This document shows, piece after piece, positions 27,243-36,784 of a stretch of 64,000 bases of DNA. The translations under genes were made by a program, and so were the position numbers. The notes below the pieces were generated by a model. The model did not search any database. It saw nothing but the letters and a program-made list of their open reading frames with translations, and was not told the DNA's origin. Numbering within the stretch: position 1 is the first letter of the stretch; the number at the start of each line of letters is the position of its first letter. Origin of the DNA: Nocardia asteroides (GTDB lineage Bacteria; Actinomycetota; Actinomycetes; Mycobacteriales; Mycobacteriaceae); assembly GCA_019930625.1 (NCBI GenBank), contig CP082844.1, forward strand, positions 1,984,001-2,048,000, read 5' to 3'.

Positions 27243-27548
27243 CTAGCTCGACCCGGTCGGCGGCAAATCGTGCCGGAAGTGTTTGATCACCGGACCATCA
27301 GGTCCCGGGCAGTCGCCCGGCCCGCGGCGCGGGCCGTCATGCCGTTCGTGGCGTTCGAAATGGCGGGGGCGACCATCGATCTCGGCGCCCTGCTGCGGCG
27401 CGTCCACCACTTGTACCTCGCCACGATCGACGGGGGTTTCAGCGGACGCGGTCGCCGCGAGGGCGGCGAGCGGGACGGCGATCAGCGCACCGGCGACGGC
27501 GACCCTGGTGAGACGCCGCAGCGGCGTAGCGGTTTTGGAGAGCGACAT
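27243..27548 (-). CDS. Small secreted hypothetical protein
   Basis: A 101-residue protein. A twin-region signal peptide (MSLSKTATPLRRLTRVAVAG then a hydrophobic stretch ending LAATASAE near residue 37) is followed by a short acidic part. The C-terminal half is rich in His, Arg, Pro and Gly (FERHERHDGPRRGPGDC). The His content suggests, but does not show, metal binding. One Cys. AAAGGA lies about 6 nt before the ATG, a convincing ribosome site. I do not recognise the family. Confidence 0.65.
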   Translation of the reverse strand: MSLSKTATPLRRLTRVAVAGALIAVPLAALAATASAETPVDRGEVQVVDAPQQGAEIDGRPRHFERHERHDGPRRGPGDCPGPDGPVIKHFRHDLPPTGSS

Positions 27549-27663
27549 GGAATTCCTTTCTCTCGAACGGTGAGCCGCTGTTTCGCCAGCGGCTCACCGG
27601 TCCCATCGAAGGTTCCGTCACTGGGACACCGGTGCGATGGTCCTGGCAATCGGCTGTGAAAGC

Positions 27664-28278
27664 TCAGCGCGTCGCGATATTGCGCGGCAACAGGTCCCAG
27701 ACATGCCCGTTCTCGTTGACGGTGGCGGCCGTGCGGCGTCCGGTGCGGGAGAACAGGATCCGGGTGATCGAGCAGTAGTCGACGGGAAAGGTCAGCGGCC
27801 TTTCCAACCCGAGGACCTCTTGCAGTAGCACGTTGACCACACCGCCGTGTGCGAAGGCGACGACCGTGTCGGCCGGATCGGCGGCCGCGACGATATCGGC
27901 GACGGCGGCGTGCACCCTGGCCTTGAACGCCGCACCGTCCACCTGCAGCGGGAGATGCCCGGCCTTGATCCGCTCATAGGCGTCGCGGAACTCGACCTTG
28001 GCATCCTCGATCGGAATGTAGGCGGGCAGATCGCGATCGTATTCGGCGAGATCGTCGACGATCTCGACGCCGAGTCCGAGTTTCGCGGCCGTCGGCGCCG
28101 CCGTTTCCCGAGCCCGCCGCTGCGGGCTGCTCACCACCCGGGAGACGCGATGATGACCGAGCGCCCCGGGCACCCGCTCGGCTTGCTCCAACCCCACCGG
28201 GGCCAACTCCGGATCGGCCGGCCCGCCCGAACTGAGCATCCGGACCGGCTGGGCGTGGCGAACGAGAATCAACTGCAC
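27664..28278 (-). CDS. Histidine phosphatase (phosphoglycerate mutase-like) family protein
   Basis: A 204-residue protein. The RHA motif LILVRHAQP lies at the very N-terminus, the second motif SSPQRRARETA near residue 57 and the catalytic FAHGGVVNV near residue 145. RHA in place of RHG is common in broad phosphatases of this superfamily. The GTG at 28278 is chosen because these proteins begin a few residues before LILVRH; the longer reading has no support. Substrate unknown. It is divergent from the Uma2-type gene. Confidence 0.82.
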   Translation of the reverse strand: MQLILVRHAQPVRMLSSGGPADPELAPVGLEQAERVPGALGHHRVSRVVSSPQRRARETAAPTAAKLGLGVEIVDDLAEYDRDLPAYIPIEDAKVEFRDAYERIKAGHLPLQVDGAAFKARVHAAVADIVAAADPADTVVAFAHGGVVNVLLQEVLGLERPLTFPVDYCSITRILFSRTGRRTAATVNENGHVWDLLPRNIATR

Positions 28279-28365
28279 CCGTCTCACTCTGCCGCATGCC
28301 CCTGACCTGTTCCATCCGGCCCTGTGGAGCCTGCGTCCGGCTCTGTCGGGTGACATACTCGGAAC

Positions 28366-28944
28366 ATGACCGTCGAGCCGTTTCCGCAGTGGCTGCGTCC
28401 GCCGCCGGGCGGATTCGTCGCCGAGGATCTCGATCGCCTGCCTGATCTTCCCCCCCACACGGAGCTGATCGACGGGAGTCTCGTTTTCGTGAGTCCGCAG
28501 GCGAAGTTTCACATGCTGGTCATCACCCTGCTCGACTCCGCGCTCCGTCATTTCGCTCCGGCTCACCTGCGGGTGCGGCGGGAGATGACGGTGACGCTCG
28601 GGCGGGATCAGCGTCCCGAACCCGACCTGCTGGTCATCCATGCTGACCGGGACGGCGGTCCAGAGCTCACTTCCTATCGAGCCGACGACGTCGTCTTGGC
28701 GGTCGAAGTCGTGTCGGCGGAATCGCGTACTCGGGATCGAGAGCGTAAGCCACAACTGTATGCCCGAGCGAGGATCGCGCATTTCTGGCGAGTCGAGAAT
28801 GCAGAGGGCCGCCCGGTTGTCTATGCCTACGAACTGGATCCGGCCACGACGACATACGCGCTCACCGGCATCCACCACGATCGCCTGAAGCTGACCGTGC
28901 CGTTCGATATGGATATCGACCTCACCGAGATCGATCGGCTGTAA
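28366..28944 (+). CDS. Uma2 family (DUF820) nuclease-fold protein
   Basis: A 192-residue protein with the PD-(D/E)XK-like core of the Uma2 family. Conserved points are the N-terminal ELIDGSLVF, the Asp in RPEPDLLVI, the Glu in LAVEVVSAESRTRDR and a Lys in RKPQLYARA. These are the metal-binding and catalytic positions of the fold. Nuclease activity of the family is predicted, not generally shown. It is a stand-alone gene with no toxin-antitoxin partner seen beside it. Families of this type are often duplicated and mobile in actinobacteria. Confidence 0.82.
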   Translation: MTVEPFPQWLRPPPGGFVAEDLDRLPDLPPHTELIDGSLVFVSPQAKFHMLVITLLDSALRHFAPAHLRVRREMTVTLGRDQRPEPDLLVIHADRDGGPELTSYRADDVVLAVEVVSAESRTRDRERKPQLYARARIAHFWRVENAEGRPVVYAYELDPATTTYALTGIHHDRLKLTVPFDMDIDLTEIDRL

Positions 28945-29098
28945 ACCCGGTCGCCGGGCTCGGTCGGACGAGTACTCCGGCGGGACCGCCAACTCGGCGG
29001 TTCTTCGCTGCGGTATGGCACGCCGGCTCTCGACATCCGGCTCACACTGCGCTGACGGCCCGGTTCGCGTCGTGCGAACGGGCCGTCGACGTCTGCCG

Positions 29099-29308
29099 CT
29101 ACTGGCTCTTCTTGCGCTTGGTCAGCAGGTAGATGCCGCCGATGATCAGCGCGACCACCAGCAGGCAGCAGATCGCACCGAAGATCAACCCGCCCCTGCT
29201 GCTCTTCTTCTTTTTGGCGGCGAGGTCGAGCGCGGAGTTCCATGTGTCCGGGCTCGCCCACACGGTGTGGTCCAGCAGGCTCGCGTTCGTCAGCAGGTCA
29301 AGGTACAT
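29099..29308 (-). CDS. Small single-pass membrane protein
   Basis: A 69-residue protein. Its soluble N-terminal half begins MYLDLLTNASLLDHTVW, a Lys cluster AAKKKKSSRGG follows, then one strong membrane segment (LIFGAICCLLVVALIIGGIY) and a basic end KRKKSQ. AAGGGG lies about 8 nt before the ATG at 29308. The clear hydrophobic helix flanked by basic residues supports a real gene. Function unknown; it ends about 100 bases from the end of the preceding Uma2-type gene. Confidence 0.6.
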   Translation of the reverse strand: MYLDLLTNASLLDHTVWASPDTWNSALDLAAKKKKSSRGGLIFGAICCLLVVALIIGGIYLLTKRKKSQ

Positions 29309-29409
29309 ATCCGAACCCCTTAAGGTGTATCGGCCTCCTCCCGGAGCCGAATCTCCAAGGGTAGCCGTCCGATTCGCTCGATGAGAACTCTTCCATGGCG
29401 AAGGCTCGG

Positions 29410-32400
29410 TCAGCGTGGTTTTACCAACGGGAACGGCAAGGTCTCGCGAATGCTGCGTCCGGTGATCAGCATGACGATCCGGTCCACGCCCATACCGAGC
29501 CCACCGGTCGGCGGCATGGCGTGCTCGAGCGCCTGCAGGAAGTCCTCGTCGAGTTCCATGGCCTCCGGGTCCCCGTTGGCCGCCAGCAGTGACTGCTCGG
29601 TGAGCCTGCGTCGCTGGTCCACCGGGTCGGTGAGTTCGCTGTAGGCCGTACCGAGTTCGACGCCCCAGGCGACGAGGTCCCATCGCTCGGCGACGCCGGG
29701 GATATTGCGATGCTGCCTGGTCAGCGGGGACACCGAGGTCGGGAAGTCGATGTAGAACGTCGGCTCCTCGGTGCGGGATTCGACCAGGTGCTCGTACATC
29801 TCCAGCACCACTTGGCCGGCGTCCCAGCCGTGCTGATAAGGCACTTCGGCCCGCTCACACAGTTCGCGCAACTCCTCGACCGTGGTCTGCGGCGTGATCT
29901 GCGCTCCGATCGCCTCCGACACCGCGCCGTGCACCGTCTGCACACGCCACTCGCCGGAGATGTCGACCTCCTCGAAGGTCCCGTTCCCATTGGGCCGCAA
30001 GGCCACCATCGCGCCGTTGGCGGCGATCGCGGCGTTCTGGATCAGCGTGCGGCAGGTGTGCATCATGCGCTCGTAGTCGCTGTGCGCCTCGTAGGCTTCG
30101 AGAATGGTGAACTCGGGGTTGTGGCTGAAGTCGACGCCCTCGTTGCGGAAGGTCCGCCCGATCTCGAACACCTTCTCCATACCGCCCACGCACAGCCGCT
30201 TCAGATAGAGCTCGGGCGCGATCCGTAGGTACAGGTCGAGGTCGTAGGCGTTGATGTGGGTGACGAACGGCGTGGCGTTGGCGCCACCGTGCACCTGTTG
30301 CAGGATCGGCGTCTCCACTTCCAGGTAACCCCAGGAGTTCAACGAGTCCCGCAGTGAGCGCACCACCGCGCTCCGCTTGGCCAGCACCTCGCGGATCTCG
30401 GTGTTGATCGCCATGTCGACGTAGCGCTGCCGCACCCTGGCCTCGGGATCGGCCAGCCCCTTCCACTTATCCGGCAGCGGGTGCAGGCACTTGCCCAGCA
30501 TTCGCCAATCCGCCGCGAGCAGCGAGAGCTCACCACGCCTGCTGGTCCCGATCTGGCCGCTCACCTCGATCAGATCACCGAGATCGAAGAACTCGCCGAA
30601 CTCGGCGCTGCGGTCGGCGCCGACCCGGTCGCGATCGATGACCAGCTGGATGTCGTCGGTCCAGTCGCGGACCACCGCGAAGATCACGCCGCCGTAGTCG
30701 CGGATGCGCAGCAGCCTGCCGCAGACCCGGACCGTGGTGCCGCGCGGGGAACGCCGCGCGTCGGCGACGGTATGCGTCGGCGGATAGGCGACCGGGTAGG
30801 GCTCTATACCGGAATCGGTGAGCCGCGTCAGTTTGTCCATGCGCACGCGGACCTGTTCGGGCCTGCGCGGCAACTGCTCCTCACCCTCGATCTCCGCGAT
30901 GTCCGGCGGGCTGCCGTCGGCGTGCAGGCCCGTCACGGTCGCGGGCACGGCGGTGTGCACGCCGGTGTGCGTCGCGGTGTCGGGCTCTTTGCCGAGCCGC
31001 GGCAGGAAGCCCTCCGCCAAGGCGCTGGCCACCGCGACCCGCGGCAGCTGCCTGCGCTCTTCGAACAGGAAGAACCGGGGCACCCAGTGCGGCTGATACT
31101 TCACGTTCGAGCGATACAGCGCCTCGAGCTGCCACCAGCGCGAGAAGAACAGCAGCACGCCCCGCCACAAACGCAGCACGGGACCGGCCCCGATCTGGCC
31201 GCCCTCTTCGAACACCGAGCGGAACACGGCGAAGTTCAACGACACCTTGGTGATGCCGTACTGCTCGGAATTGAGCGCGAGCTGCGAGATCATCAGCTCC
31301 ATCACGCCGTTGGGGCCGCCGGGGTCGCGGCGCATCAGCTCCAGCGAGGCGCCGGTGCGGCCCCACGGAACCAGCGACAGCATGCCGAGCACCCGGCCCT
31401 GCGGGTTGACCGCCTCGACCAGCAAGCAGTCGCCGTCCAGCGGATCGCCCAATCTGCCCAGCGCCATGGAGAACCCGCGCTCGGTCTCGGTATCGCGCCA
31501 GTGGTCCGCGCGGGTGATGATCCGGGGGAACTCCTCCGCCGGTATATCGCGGTGCCTGCGAATGCGCACCCCGACACCGTGTCTGCGCAGCCGGTTCGCG
31601 GCCTGACGCACCGGCTTCATCTCCGGACCGGCCAGCGAGAAGTTCCTGGTGTCCAGAATGGCTTCGTCGCCGAGGCGCAGCGCGGACAGACCCGCGCGCC
31701 GGTACGCCGTCGCACCGAGTTCGCTCGCTCCCATCACCGCGGGAGCCCACCCGAATCGATCCGCTTGCCGCAGCCAGGCGTCGATCGCCTGCGGCCACGC
31801 CTCGCGAATGCCGACCGGATCGCCGCCGGCCAGGCAGACACCCAGCTCCACACGGTAGGTCACCGCGGCCTTGCCGCTCGGGGCGAATACCACCGCCTTG
31901 TCCCGGCGTGTGGCGAAATAGCCGAGGGAATCCTCCACGTCCGAGCGCTCCAGCAATCCGCGGATCGCCGACTCGTCGGTGCCGGTCATCGCGTTCGCCG
32001 CCCGCTGCGAGCGCAGCAGGACGATCACCGCCGCCAGCAGCGCGGCGGCGCCGAACAGGCCGAGCAGGAAATTGACGAACGGCGGAGGATGCCCGTCGAA
32101 GTGCTCGTTGTCCGCCAGCACCGCCGCCGTCACGCGGTAGATCGCCCAACCCGGTCGCTGCACGCCCGGCGGGAGGCTGCCGGGGAACAATTCCACCAGG
32201 CCCCAGCCGAGCAGCGCGCCGCCCGCGAGACCACCGGCCAGCACGCCGAGCGCCTTCCACCCCGCGCCGCGGCGCACCTTGGTGTAGAACTCCGGCCATG
32301 CCGCGATCAGCACGCCGATGACGGCGAGGTGCACCACCATCGCCACCAGCGCGTGAATGCTGCCCCGCTCGGCGAAAGTGACGCCGTTGATCACCGCGTA

Positions 32401-32733
32401 GATGGCGAGATAACCGACCAGCAACCACCAGGCGATTCGTTTGCGGCTGGCGATCGCGCCCGCCGTCAGGCCGACGACCAGCGCCCACATCAGATTCGTG
32501 TCCGGCGCGTCGAAGTAATAGGTATCGATATAGTGGCGCGGCACGTGGGTCAGGAAACGCAGTCCGGGCGAGAGGCTCCACAAGAAGCACAGCACCGCGA
32601 ATACACCGAGCGTCGACCCCGCGATATGCGGCACTTCCGAAAGGCGTCCGTGACCCCGGTGTGGAACCGGTGGAGCCGGTTTTTCCGCGGGTGGTCCGGT
32701 GTCGAGATGTTGCTGGGCTTGCGTGGAGGTCAC
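29410..32733 (-). CDS. lysX: Bifunctional lysylphosphatidylglycerol synthetase/lysyl-tRNA synthetase
   Basis: An 1107-residue fusion typical of mycolata. The N-terminal membrane part has six or seven segments (about 35-245). A cytoplasmic MprF-like GNAT transferase domain (DUF2156, about 255-560) follows, then an OB-fold tRNA-binding domain (about 690-760) and a class II lysyl-tRNA synthetase domain. Motif 2 is seen in [11 protein letters not shown] and motif 3 in [12 protein letters not shown]. It loads lysine on tRNA and transfers it to phosphatidylglycerol, lowering membrane negative charge and raising resistance to cationic peptides. The GTG start at 32733 has no strong Shine-Dalgarno sequence. 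A separate housekeeping lysyl-tRNA synthetase is expected elsewhere. Confidence 0.96.
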   Translation of the reverse strand: MTSTQAQQHLDTGPPAEKPAPPVPHRGHGRLSEVPHIAGSTLGVFAVLCFLWSLSPGLRFLTHVPRHYIDTYYFDAPDTNLMWALVVGLTAGAIASRKRIAWWLLVGYLAIYAVINGVTFAERGSIHALVAMVVHLAVIGVLIAAWPEFYTKVRRGAGWKALGVLAGGLAGGALLGWGLVELFPGSLPPGVQRPGWAIYRVTAAVLADNEHFDGHPPPFVNFLLGLFGAAALLAAVIVLLRSQRAANAMTGTDESAIRGLLERSDVEDSLGYFATRRDKAVVFAPSGKAAVTYRVELGVCLAGGDPVGIREAWPQAIDAWLRQADRFGWAPAVMGASELGATAYRRAGLSALRLGDEAILDTRNFSLAGPEMKPVRQAANRLRRHGVGVRIRRHRDIPAEEFPRIITRADHWRDTETERGFSMALGRLGDPLDGDCLLVEAVNPQGRVLGMLSLVPWGRTGASLELMRRDPGGPNGVMELMISQLALNSEQYGITKVSLNFAVFRSVFEEGGQIGAGPVLRLWRGVLLFFSRWWQLEALYRSNVKYQPHWVPRFFLFEERRQLPRVAVASALAEGFLPRLGKEPDTATHTGVHTAVPATVTGLHADGSPPDIAEIEGEEQLPRRPEQVRVRMDKLTRLTDSGIEPYPVAYPPTHTVADARRSPRGTTVRVCGRLLRIRDYGGVIFAVVRDWTDDIQLVIDRDRVGADRSAEFGEFFDLGDLIEVSGQIGTSRRGELSLLAADWRMLGKCLHPLPDKWKGLADPEARVRQRYVDMAINTEIREVLAKRSAVVRSLRDSLNSWGYLEVETPILQQVHGGANATPFVTHINAYDLDLYLRIAPELYLKRLCVGGMEKVFEIGRTFRNEGVDFSHNPEFTILEAYEAHSDYERMMHTCRTLIQNAAIAANGAMVALRPNGNGTFEEVDISGEWRVQTVHGAVSEAIGAQITPQTTVEELRELCERAEVPYQHGWDAGQVVLEMYEHLVESRTEEPTFYIDFPTSVSPLTRQHRNIPGVAERWDLVAWGVELGTAYSELTDPVDQRRRLTEQSLLAANGDPEAMELDEDFLQALEHAMPPTGGLGMGVDRIVMLITGRSIRETLPFPLVKPR

Positions 32734-33037
32734 GGAACCAGTGTGTACGTGAGTGTGTCAGATTTGCCAAGCCTGCGGCGCGCGTGTTTGTGCGGTGTTT
32801 GCGCGGGCGGGACTTCCTCGCGGCGTCTGCCCTGCCTGGGCGAGCCGAAGGCGAACTTTCCTGATTCCGCTGTGACCTGGGCGAATGAGTCGGCCAAATC
32901 GGCGTGAATTCGATCTGTGTGGTCGGGACGGTGGGATTTCCGTTCGGTGCGTGAGGTACGGCTCGAGTTGCCCGGAGATCGCCGCGGCTGTGGGGCGGTG
33001 TTCGGCGAGTTCGAATGGCGTAGTAGATATTTAGTCC
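32734..33037. other. Divergent promoter region of lysX and the S4 protein gene
   Basis: About 300 bases with no gene. Its right end (33018-33032) is AT-rich and probably carries the promoter of the small S4 protein gene. I see no clear operator or terminator. Confidence 0.4.
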
Positions 33038-33256
33038 ATGTCGGAACCAGTCGAAGTACCGATCGATGAGGACGTTATTCGGCTCGGCCAGTTTCTGAAG
33101 CTGGCCAACATGATCGAATCCGGTTCGGAGGCGAAGACGGTGATCGCCGCCGGATTGGTGCGGGTGAACGACGAGGTGGAACTGCGGCGCGGGCGCCAGC
33201 TGCACGTCGGTGACGTGGTCGCCCTCGCTGGGCACAAGGCCATCGTGTCCGCCTGA
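33038..33256 (+). CDS. Small S4-domain RNA-binding protein
   Basis: A 72-residue protein that is almost entirely one S4 domain: IRLGQFLKLANMIESGSEAK, then the conserved GLVRVNDEVELRRGRQL and a final GDVV strand. It resembles the YbcJ/RlbA-type stand-alone S4 proteins, which bind structured RNA and are linked to ribosome assembly or quality control. It is convergent with rraA. The precise RNA target is unknown. Confidence 0.85.
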   Translation: MSEPVEVPIDEDVIRLGQFLKLANMIESGSEAKTVIAAGLVRVNDEVELRRGRQLHVGDVVALAGHKAIVSA

Positions 33257-33309
33257 GCGCCCGGATGCTGGCGGCGGCCGGCGAAGACCCGGCGCGCCGC
33301 CGAACCGGC

Positions 33310-33825
33310 TCAGTCCTCGGCGCGCACGACGATGCCGTCGTGGTCGCTGTAGAGCATCTCGCCGGGCACGAAAGTGATCCCGCCGAACTCGACCGGCACA
33401 TCGCGGTCACCACTACCGGTCTGCGTGCTCTTACGCGGATTGGTGCCCAGCGCCTTGATGCCGATGTCCAGGGTGCGCAGGATGGCGGAGTCGCGGACCG
33501 CGCCGTTGACGACGACGCCGGCCCAGCCGTTCTCGACGCCGCGCCCGGCGATGATGTCGCCGACCAGCGCCGTGTGCACGCTCGCACCGCCGTCGACCAC
33601 CAGCACCTTGCCCTCGCCCGGCTCACCGAGCGTCTGCTTCACCAGCAGATTGTCCTGGAAGCAGCGGATGGTGGTGATGCGTCCGGAGAACGCCGCACGC
33701 CCGCCGAACTGGATGAACTGCGTGTCGCAGCTGCGGATGTCCGGGCCGATCTCGTCGGCCAGGTCGGCGGTGGCGATTACATTCTGCGATTCGGTCACCG
33801 GGCTATTTTGCCGCGACTTCGTCAC
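33310..33825 (-). CDS. rraA: RraA-like protein (regulator of RNase E activity A family)
   Basis: A 171-residue protein. Typical motifs are the TADLADEIG start, RTITTIRCF-like strand ([12 protein letters not shown]), [31 protein letters not shown] and [18 protein letters not shown]. tuberculosis Rv3853, once called MenG, has the same layout. Members either bind RNase E or act as metal-dependent hydroxymethylglutarate/oxaloacetate aldolases; the Asp and Arg of VRD and the GD pair are present, so aldolase activity is possible. The GTG at 33825 gives an N-terminus ten residues longer than usual; a GTG at 33798 is an alternative. Confidence 0.88.
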   Translation of the reverse strand: MTKSRQNSPVTESQNVIATADLADEIGPDIRSCDTQFIQFGGRAAFSGRITTIRCFQDNLLVKQTLGEPGEGKVLVVDGGASVHTALVGDIIAGRGVENGWAGVVVNGAVRDSAILRTLDIGIKALGTNPRKSTQTGSGDRDVPVEFGGITFVPGEMLYSDHDGIVVRAED

Positions 33826-33971
33826 GGCGAGTTCGCGGCCCCTTCATGGCTCGCGTGCGAGCGACCGATGAGCCGGTGGACCGCCACAGATGGCTTCGGC
33901 GCCGTGCGGTGCGCGGAGTTGTCCTCGCGCGTCGTCGCTCGACGCGTGCCATATCTCGGCGGTCCGCGGCG

Positions 33972-34337
33972 CTATCGGTGTCCGTAGCGCAGTTCGTAGA
34001 GGTCGCGGTCGTGGTCGGTGATCTTGCCGTGGTCGACCAGTTCGGGGTTCAGGCCGTGCTGGACCAAGCGGAAGCGGCGCCAGACGTAGCTGAGCGCGAC
34101 CGTGAAGACGACCAGCGGAATGATCATCATCACGATCAAGCCGATTTTCAGGGGCAAAGGCCCGGGGAACAGCAGCACCAAGGCGAAGAACGGGATGATC
34201 GGCCCGAGAAAACGGACGAGATATCGCTCCATGGCCCCGTGTCCGACGAGGTCGTGGATGACCCACTCGTGCAGCTCCTCGGGGAGCTCGCGGCCCAGAT
34301 CGTAGGCGATCCGTTGCCTTAACGTGGGGGCTTTCAT
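33972..34337 (-). CDS. DUF5313 membrane protein, copy 1
   Basis: A 121-residue protein. The amphipathic N-terminus contains LPEELHEWVIHDLVG, two membrane segments follow near residues 43-63 and 63-85, and the tail is charged and ends in YELRYGHR. Paralogue of the next gene upstream (34388-34765), with shared sequence around RQRIAYDLGRELPE, GHGAMERYLVRFL and LPLKIGL. The ATG at 34337 is preceded by TAGCCT at 6 nt and by GGAGG directly before it, so a leaderless start is likely. Function unknown; the family is confined to actinobacteria as far as I recall. Confidence 0.72.
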   Translation of the reverse strand: MKAPTLRQRIAYDLGRELPEELHEWVIHDLVGHGAMERYLVRFLGPIIPFFALVLLFPGPLPLKIGLIVMMIIPLVVFTVALSYVWRRFRLVQHGLNPELVDHGKITDHDRDLYELRYGHR

Positions 34338-34387
34338 ACCTCCAGGCTATGCCCGTGAGATAAGTCACCGCTAGGTCCCGATGCGGC

Positions 34388-34765
34388 TCAACCTCGTCCG
34401 TGCCTGCGCTCGTAGTCGAGGCGTTCCCGCTCGTCCCGTAGGCGGGCGTCGGCGTCCGCGAGCGCGGGATCGAGACCGTGCTTGATCAACCGGTGACGCC
34501 GGTAGACGTACAGCAGCGCCACGGTGAAATAGATCAGCGGGATGTACAGCAGCGCCATCATCGCCAGCCCCATCCACAACGGGCCGGGCAGCAACAGGAA
34601 CAGCATGAGCACCGGCAGCACCGGAACCAGGAACCGCAGCAGATAACGCCGCGTAGCGCCGGGACCGACCAAATCGTCGCGCACCCAGTCGGACATCGAT
34701 TCCGGCAGCGTGCGGCCACAGATGTAGCCGATTCGCTGACCGAACGAAGGTTTGGCGCTCACCAC
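34388..34765 (-). CDS. DUF5313 membrane protein, copy 2
   Basis: A 125-residue paralogue of the downstream gene, with the same plan: N-terminal helix (FGQRIGYICGRTLPESMSDW), GATRRYLLRFL, two membrane segments and a charged tail (RRHRLIKHGLDPALADAD). The two are 50 bases apart on the same strand, so a tandem duplication is the simplest history. The GTG at 34765 is followed by a second GTG codon and no strong ribosome site is visible, so the exact start is uncertain. Function unknown. Confidence 0.72.
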   Translation of the reverse strand: MVSAKPSFGQRIGYICGRTLPESMSDWVRDDLVGPGATRRYLLRFLVPVLPVLMLFLLLPGPLWMGLAMMALLYIPLIYFTVALLYVYRRHRLIKHGLDPALADADARLRDERERLDYERRHGRG

Positions 34766-34801
34766 TTCAGCATCCCGACCGCGCTGTCACACGCGCAACT
34801 C

Positions 34802-35254
34802 CTATCTTCGGGCGTGAAATGCGGCTATCTGGGTGACCAGGTTGTGCGTGGTGTGCTGCACGGCGATCTTGACGAACGGTTCGATGGTCTTGCCCAGCGC
34901 TCGCCCCGCCAAGCCTCCGGGCACCCGGTAGTCCACGATCGCGTCGACCGTGCACAAGCCCTCGCCCTTGTCGTGGAACAGGAACGTGGACTCGACATCG
35001 AAACCCTTGATCGACTTGACGCCGATCGCGTAGTCCTTCTCCCAGCGGACGACCTCGATCCGCGACTTCAGCGAGGCGGGCCCCAATTTCATGTGCCCGT
35101 CGAAAGTGGCGCCGAGTCCTTCGGTCCGCGCACCGACCGGGGTGAAGGATTGAATGCCGTGCAAGAAGCGCGACAGGTTCTGGTAATCGTTCACGTATGC
35201 GAACGCGGACTCCGCCGAGGCCGCGCAATCCTCGACGATCTTCACTTCGGTCAT
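34802..35254 (-). CDS. SRPBCC (START/polyketide cyclase-like) ligand-binding family protein
   Basis: A 150-residue single-domain protein of the helix-grip fold. The N-terminal strand TEVKIVEDCAAS is followed by AFAYVNDYQNLSRFLHGIQS, a typical SRPBCC helix and loop, and the C-terminal long helix contains GLAGRALGKTIEPFVKIAVQ. Such proteins bind hydrophobic small molecules or help in lipid metabolism; nothing more specific can be read. The ATG at 35254 is chosen because TAGTGT lies exactly 6 nt upstream, the leaderless pattern seen elsewhere in this window. Confidence 0.8.
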   Translation of the reverse strand: MTEVKIVEDCAASAESAFAYVNDYQNLSRFLHGIQSFTPVGARTEGLGATFDGHMKLGPASLKSRIEVVRWEKDYAIGVKSIKGFDVESTFLFHDKGEGLCTVDAIVDYRVPGGLAGRALGKTIEPFVKIAVQHTTHNLVTQIAAFHARR

Positions 35255-35285
35255 GCGCAAACACTAACCGGCGTGGCGATTCGGC

Positions 35286-36248
35286 TCAGGCGGTGACCGC
35301 GAGCGTCGCGGCCAGACCGAAGGCGAGCGCCATCACGACCACCTCGGTGACCGCGCGACGCAACGAGTCCTTCGCGTCCATCCGGTGGCCTGCCGCCCGC
35401 GGCACCCAGCTGCGCCGCCACCACCAGCCGAGCGCGAGCAACGCGAGCAACACCGCGGTCTTGGCGAGCAGGATCCGGCCGTAGCCGGTGCCGACGAACG
35501 CACCCATCCCACCGACTCGGACCAGTCCGTTGAGCAGCCCGGTCACCGCGACGACCGCCACCAAGGGCAGCGCCACCGCCGAATATCTCGGCAGCGCGAC
35601 CGCCCACTCGCCGCGGGTCCGCACGACCAGTACCAGTGCGATCAGCAGCCCGAACCAGGCGCCCGCCGCCAACGCGTGCACCGCGGCGAGCACCGAGCCG
35701 AACGCCTGCTGCGACATGTGTCCGGTGATCGGCCGCAATGCCAGCGCCACCGCGGCGAACACCAGGACCAGGTCGGCGGAGGTGGACTCGGGCCGCCGGA
35801 AGGCCAGCGCGGACCCGACGGCCACCGTCGCCACGCCGACCAGGATGGCGATCCCCACCTGTCCACCGCTGACGTCCACCAGGTAGGTGCCGAAATCCGC
35901 GGCGCCGAGTTCGCTCACCGGAACGCCGACCACTTCGGCCGCCTCGAAGATCAGCACGGCGAACTCGGCGACCCACCAGATCCCGGCCAGGACCGCGAGC
36001 AGACGCCACGGTGTCCGCAGGCGCGGCGTCACCCTGGGCAGAGCGGCCAATCCGAGCGCGGTCGAACCGACCCCGTCGGCCACGACCCGGACCACCGCCT
36101 CCCCGGGCAGTGGCCCTGGCAGAATGAGCACCCAGGCGAGTGCGACCCCGAGCAGCGCGGCGGGGACGGTTGGTAGCAGTGCGGGCCAAGGCGTGACGCG
36201 GGGAGCGCGCCGAGCGCCGCCCCGGCCGCCGATCTTCACCTCGCTCAC
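35286..36248 (-). CDS. copD: CopD family copper transport membrane protein
   Basis: A 320-residue protein with eight or so hydrophobic segments and the CopD pattern: HMSQQAFGSVLAAVHALAAG with the conserved His residues, AWFGLLIALVLV, and LLNGLVRVGG...GYGRILLAKTAV near the C-terminus. It is the inner-membrane copper importer partner of CopC. The GTG at 36248 overlaps the copC stop codon by 4 bp (GTGA), so the pair is coupled; the longer reading into copC is not needed. It is the last gene of a DUF1775-copC-copD operon. Confidence 0.9.
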   Translation of the reverse strand: MSEVKIGGRGGARRAPRVTPWPALLPTVPAALLGVALAWVLILPGPLPGEAVVRVVADGVGSTALGLAALPRVTPRLRTPWRLLAVLAGIWWVAEFAVLIFEAAEVVGVPVSELGAADFGTYLVDVSGGQVGIAILVGVATVAVGSALAFRRPESTSADLVLVFAAVALALRPITGHMSQQAFGSVLAAVHALAAGAWFGLLIALVLVVRTRGEWAVALPRYSAVALPLVAVVAVTGLLNGLVRVGGMGAFVGTGYGRILLAKTAVLLALLALGWWWRRSWVPRAAGHRMDAKDSLRRAVTEVVVMALAFGLAATLAVTA

Positions 36249-36784
36249 CGCTTCGCGCCGCGGCTCCTGCCGCCGAACAACGCGAACGCGAGTCCGCCGC
36301 CGAACAGCGCGACCGCGCCGGCGACGAACACCCACAGCGGAATCCCGCCCGAGTCGTCGGAGCTGTCGCCGGCTTTGGCGTTCGGTTTCGGTCCCGGCGC
36401 GCCGTTGCCCGGCTTACTGAGCGTGAACTGGCGCTTGCCGCTGACCGGGTGCCCGTCGGCCGAGGTCACGCGGTAGGCGATGGTGTACTCGCCGACCGGA
36501 CCCAGCTCGCCCAGAGCGACGCTGACCGTGTTGCCCTCGACCACCGGCTCACCCTTGGACCACAGATTGCCGTCCGGCCCGACGACGGTGAGCGACGGGA
36601 AGCTGGGTTGCAGTTCCTCGTTGAACATGACGCTGACGCGCGCCGGGCCGCTGTCCACCGTCGCTTTGTCCTCCGGGACGCTTCCGGTGGCAGCGGAGTG
36701 CGCGGCGGCGACTCCGGTCGCGGCGATGCCGAAGCCGAGCAGGAACAGGCCCGTCACGAGGGCGCTGAGCAGGCGGCGGGTCAT
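36245..36784 (-). CDS. copC: CopC domain copper-binding protein with C-terminal anchor
   Basis: A 179-residue exported protein. The signal peptide ends at VAAA-HSAATG, so His becomes residue 1 of the mature chain, as needed for the Cu(II) histidine brace. Further ligands are the Asp and His in SADGHPVSG. After the beta-sandwich comes a Pro/Gly/Asp linker (PGNGAPGPKPNAK) and a C-terminal membrane helix (WVFVAGAVALFGGGLAFALF), which tethers the domain outside the membrane. It overlaps the upstream ycnI-like gene by ATGA and the downstream copD gene by GTGA. Confidence 0.92.
   Translation of the reverse strand: MTRRLLSALVTGLFLLGFGIAATGVAAAHSAATGSVPEDKATVDSGPARVSVMFNEELQPSFPSLTVVGPDGNLWSKGEPVVEGNTVSVALGELGPVGEYTIAYRVTSADGHPVSGKRQFTLSKPGNGAPGPKPNAKAGDSSDDSGGIPLWVFVAGAVALFGGGLAFALFGGRSRGAKR

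Noticed and set aside
30481..32907. An 808-codon plus-strand frame opposite lysX
   Set aside because: Antisense of conserved lysX with Arg/Gln/His-rich low-information product.
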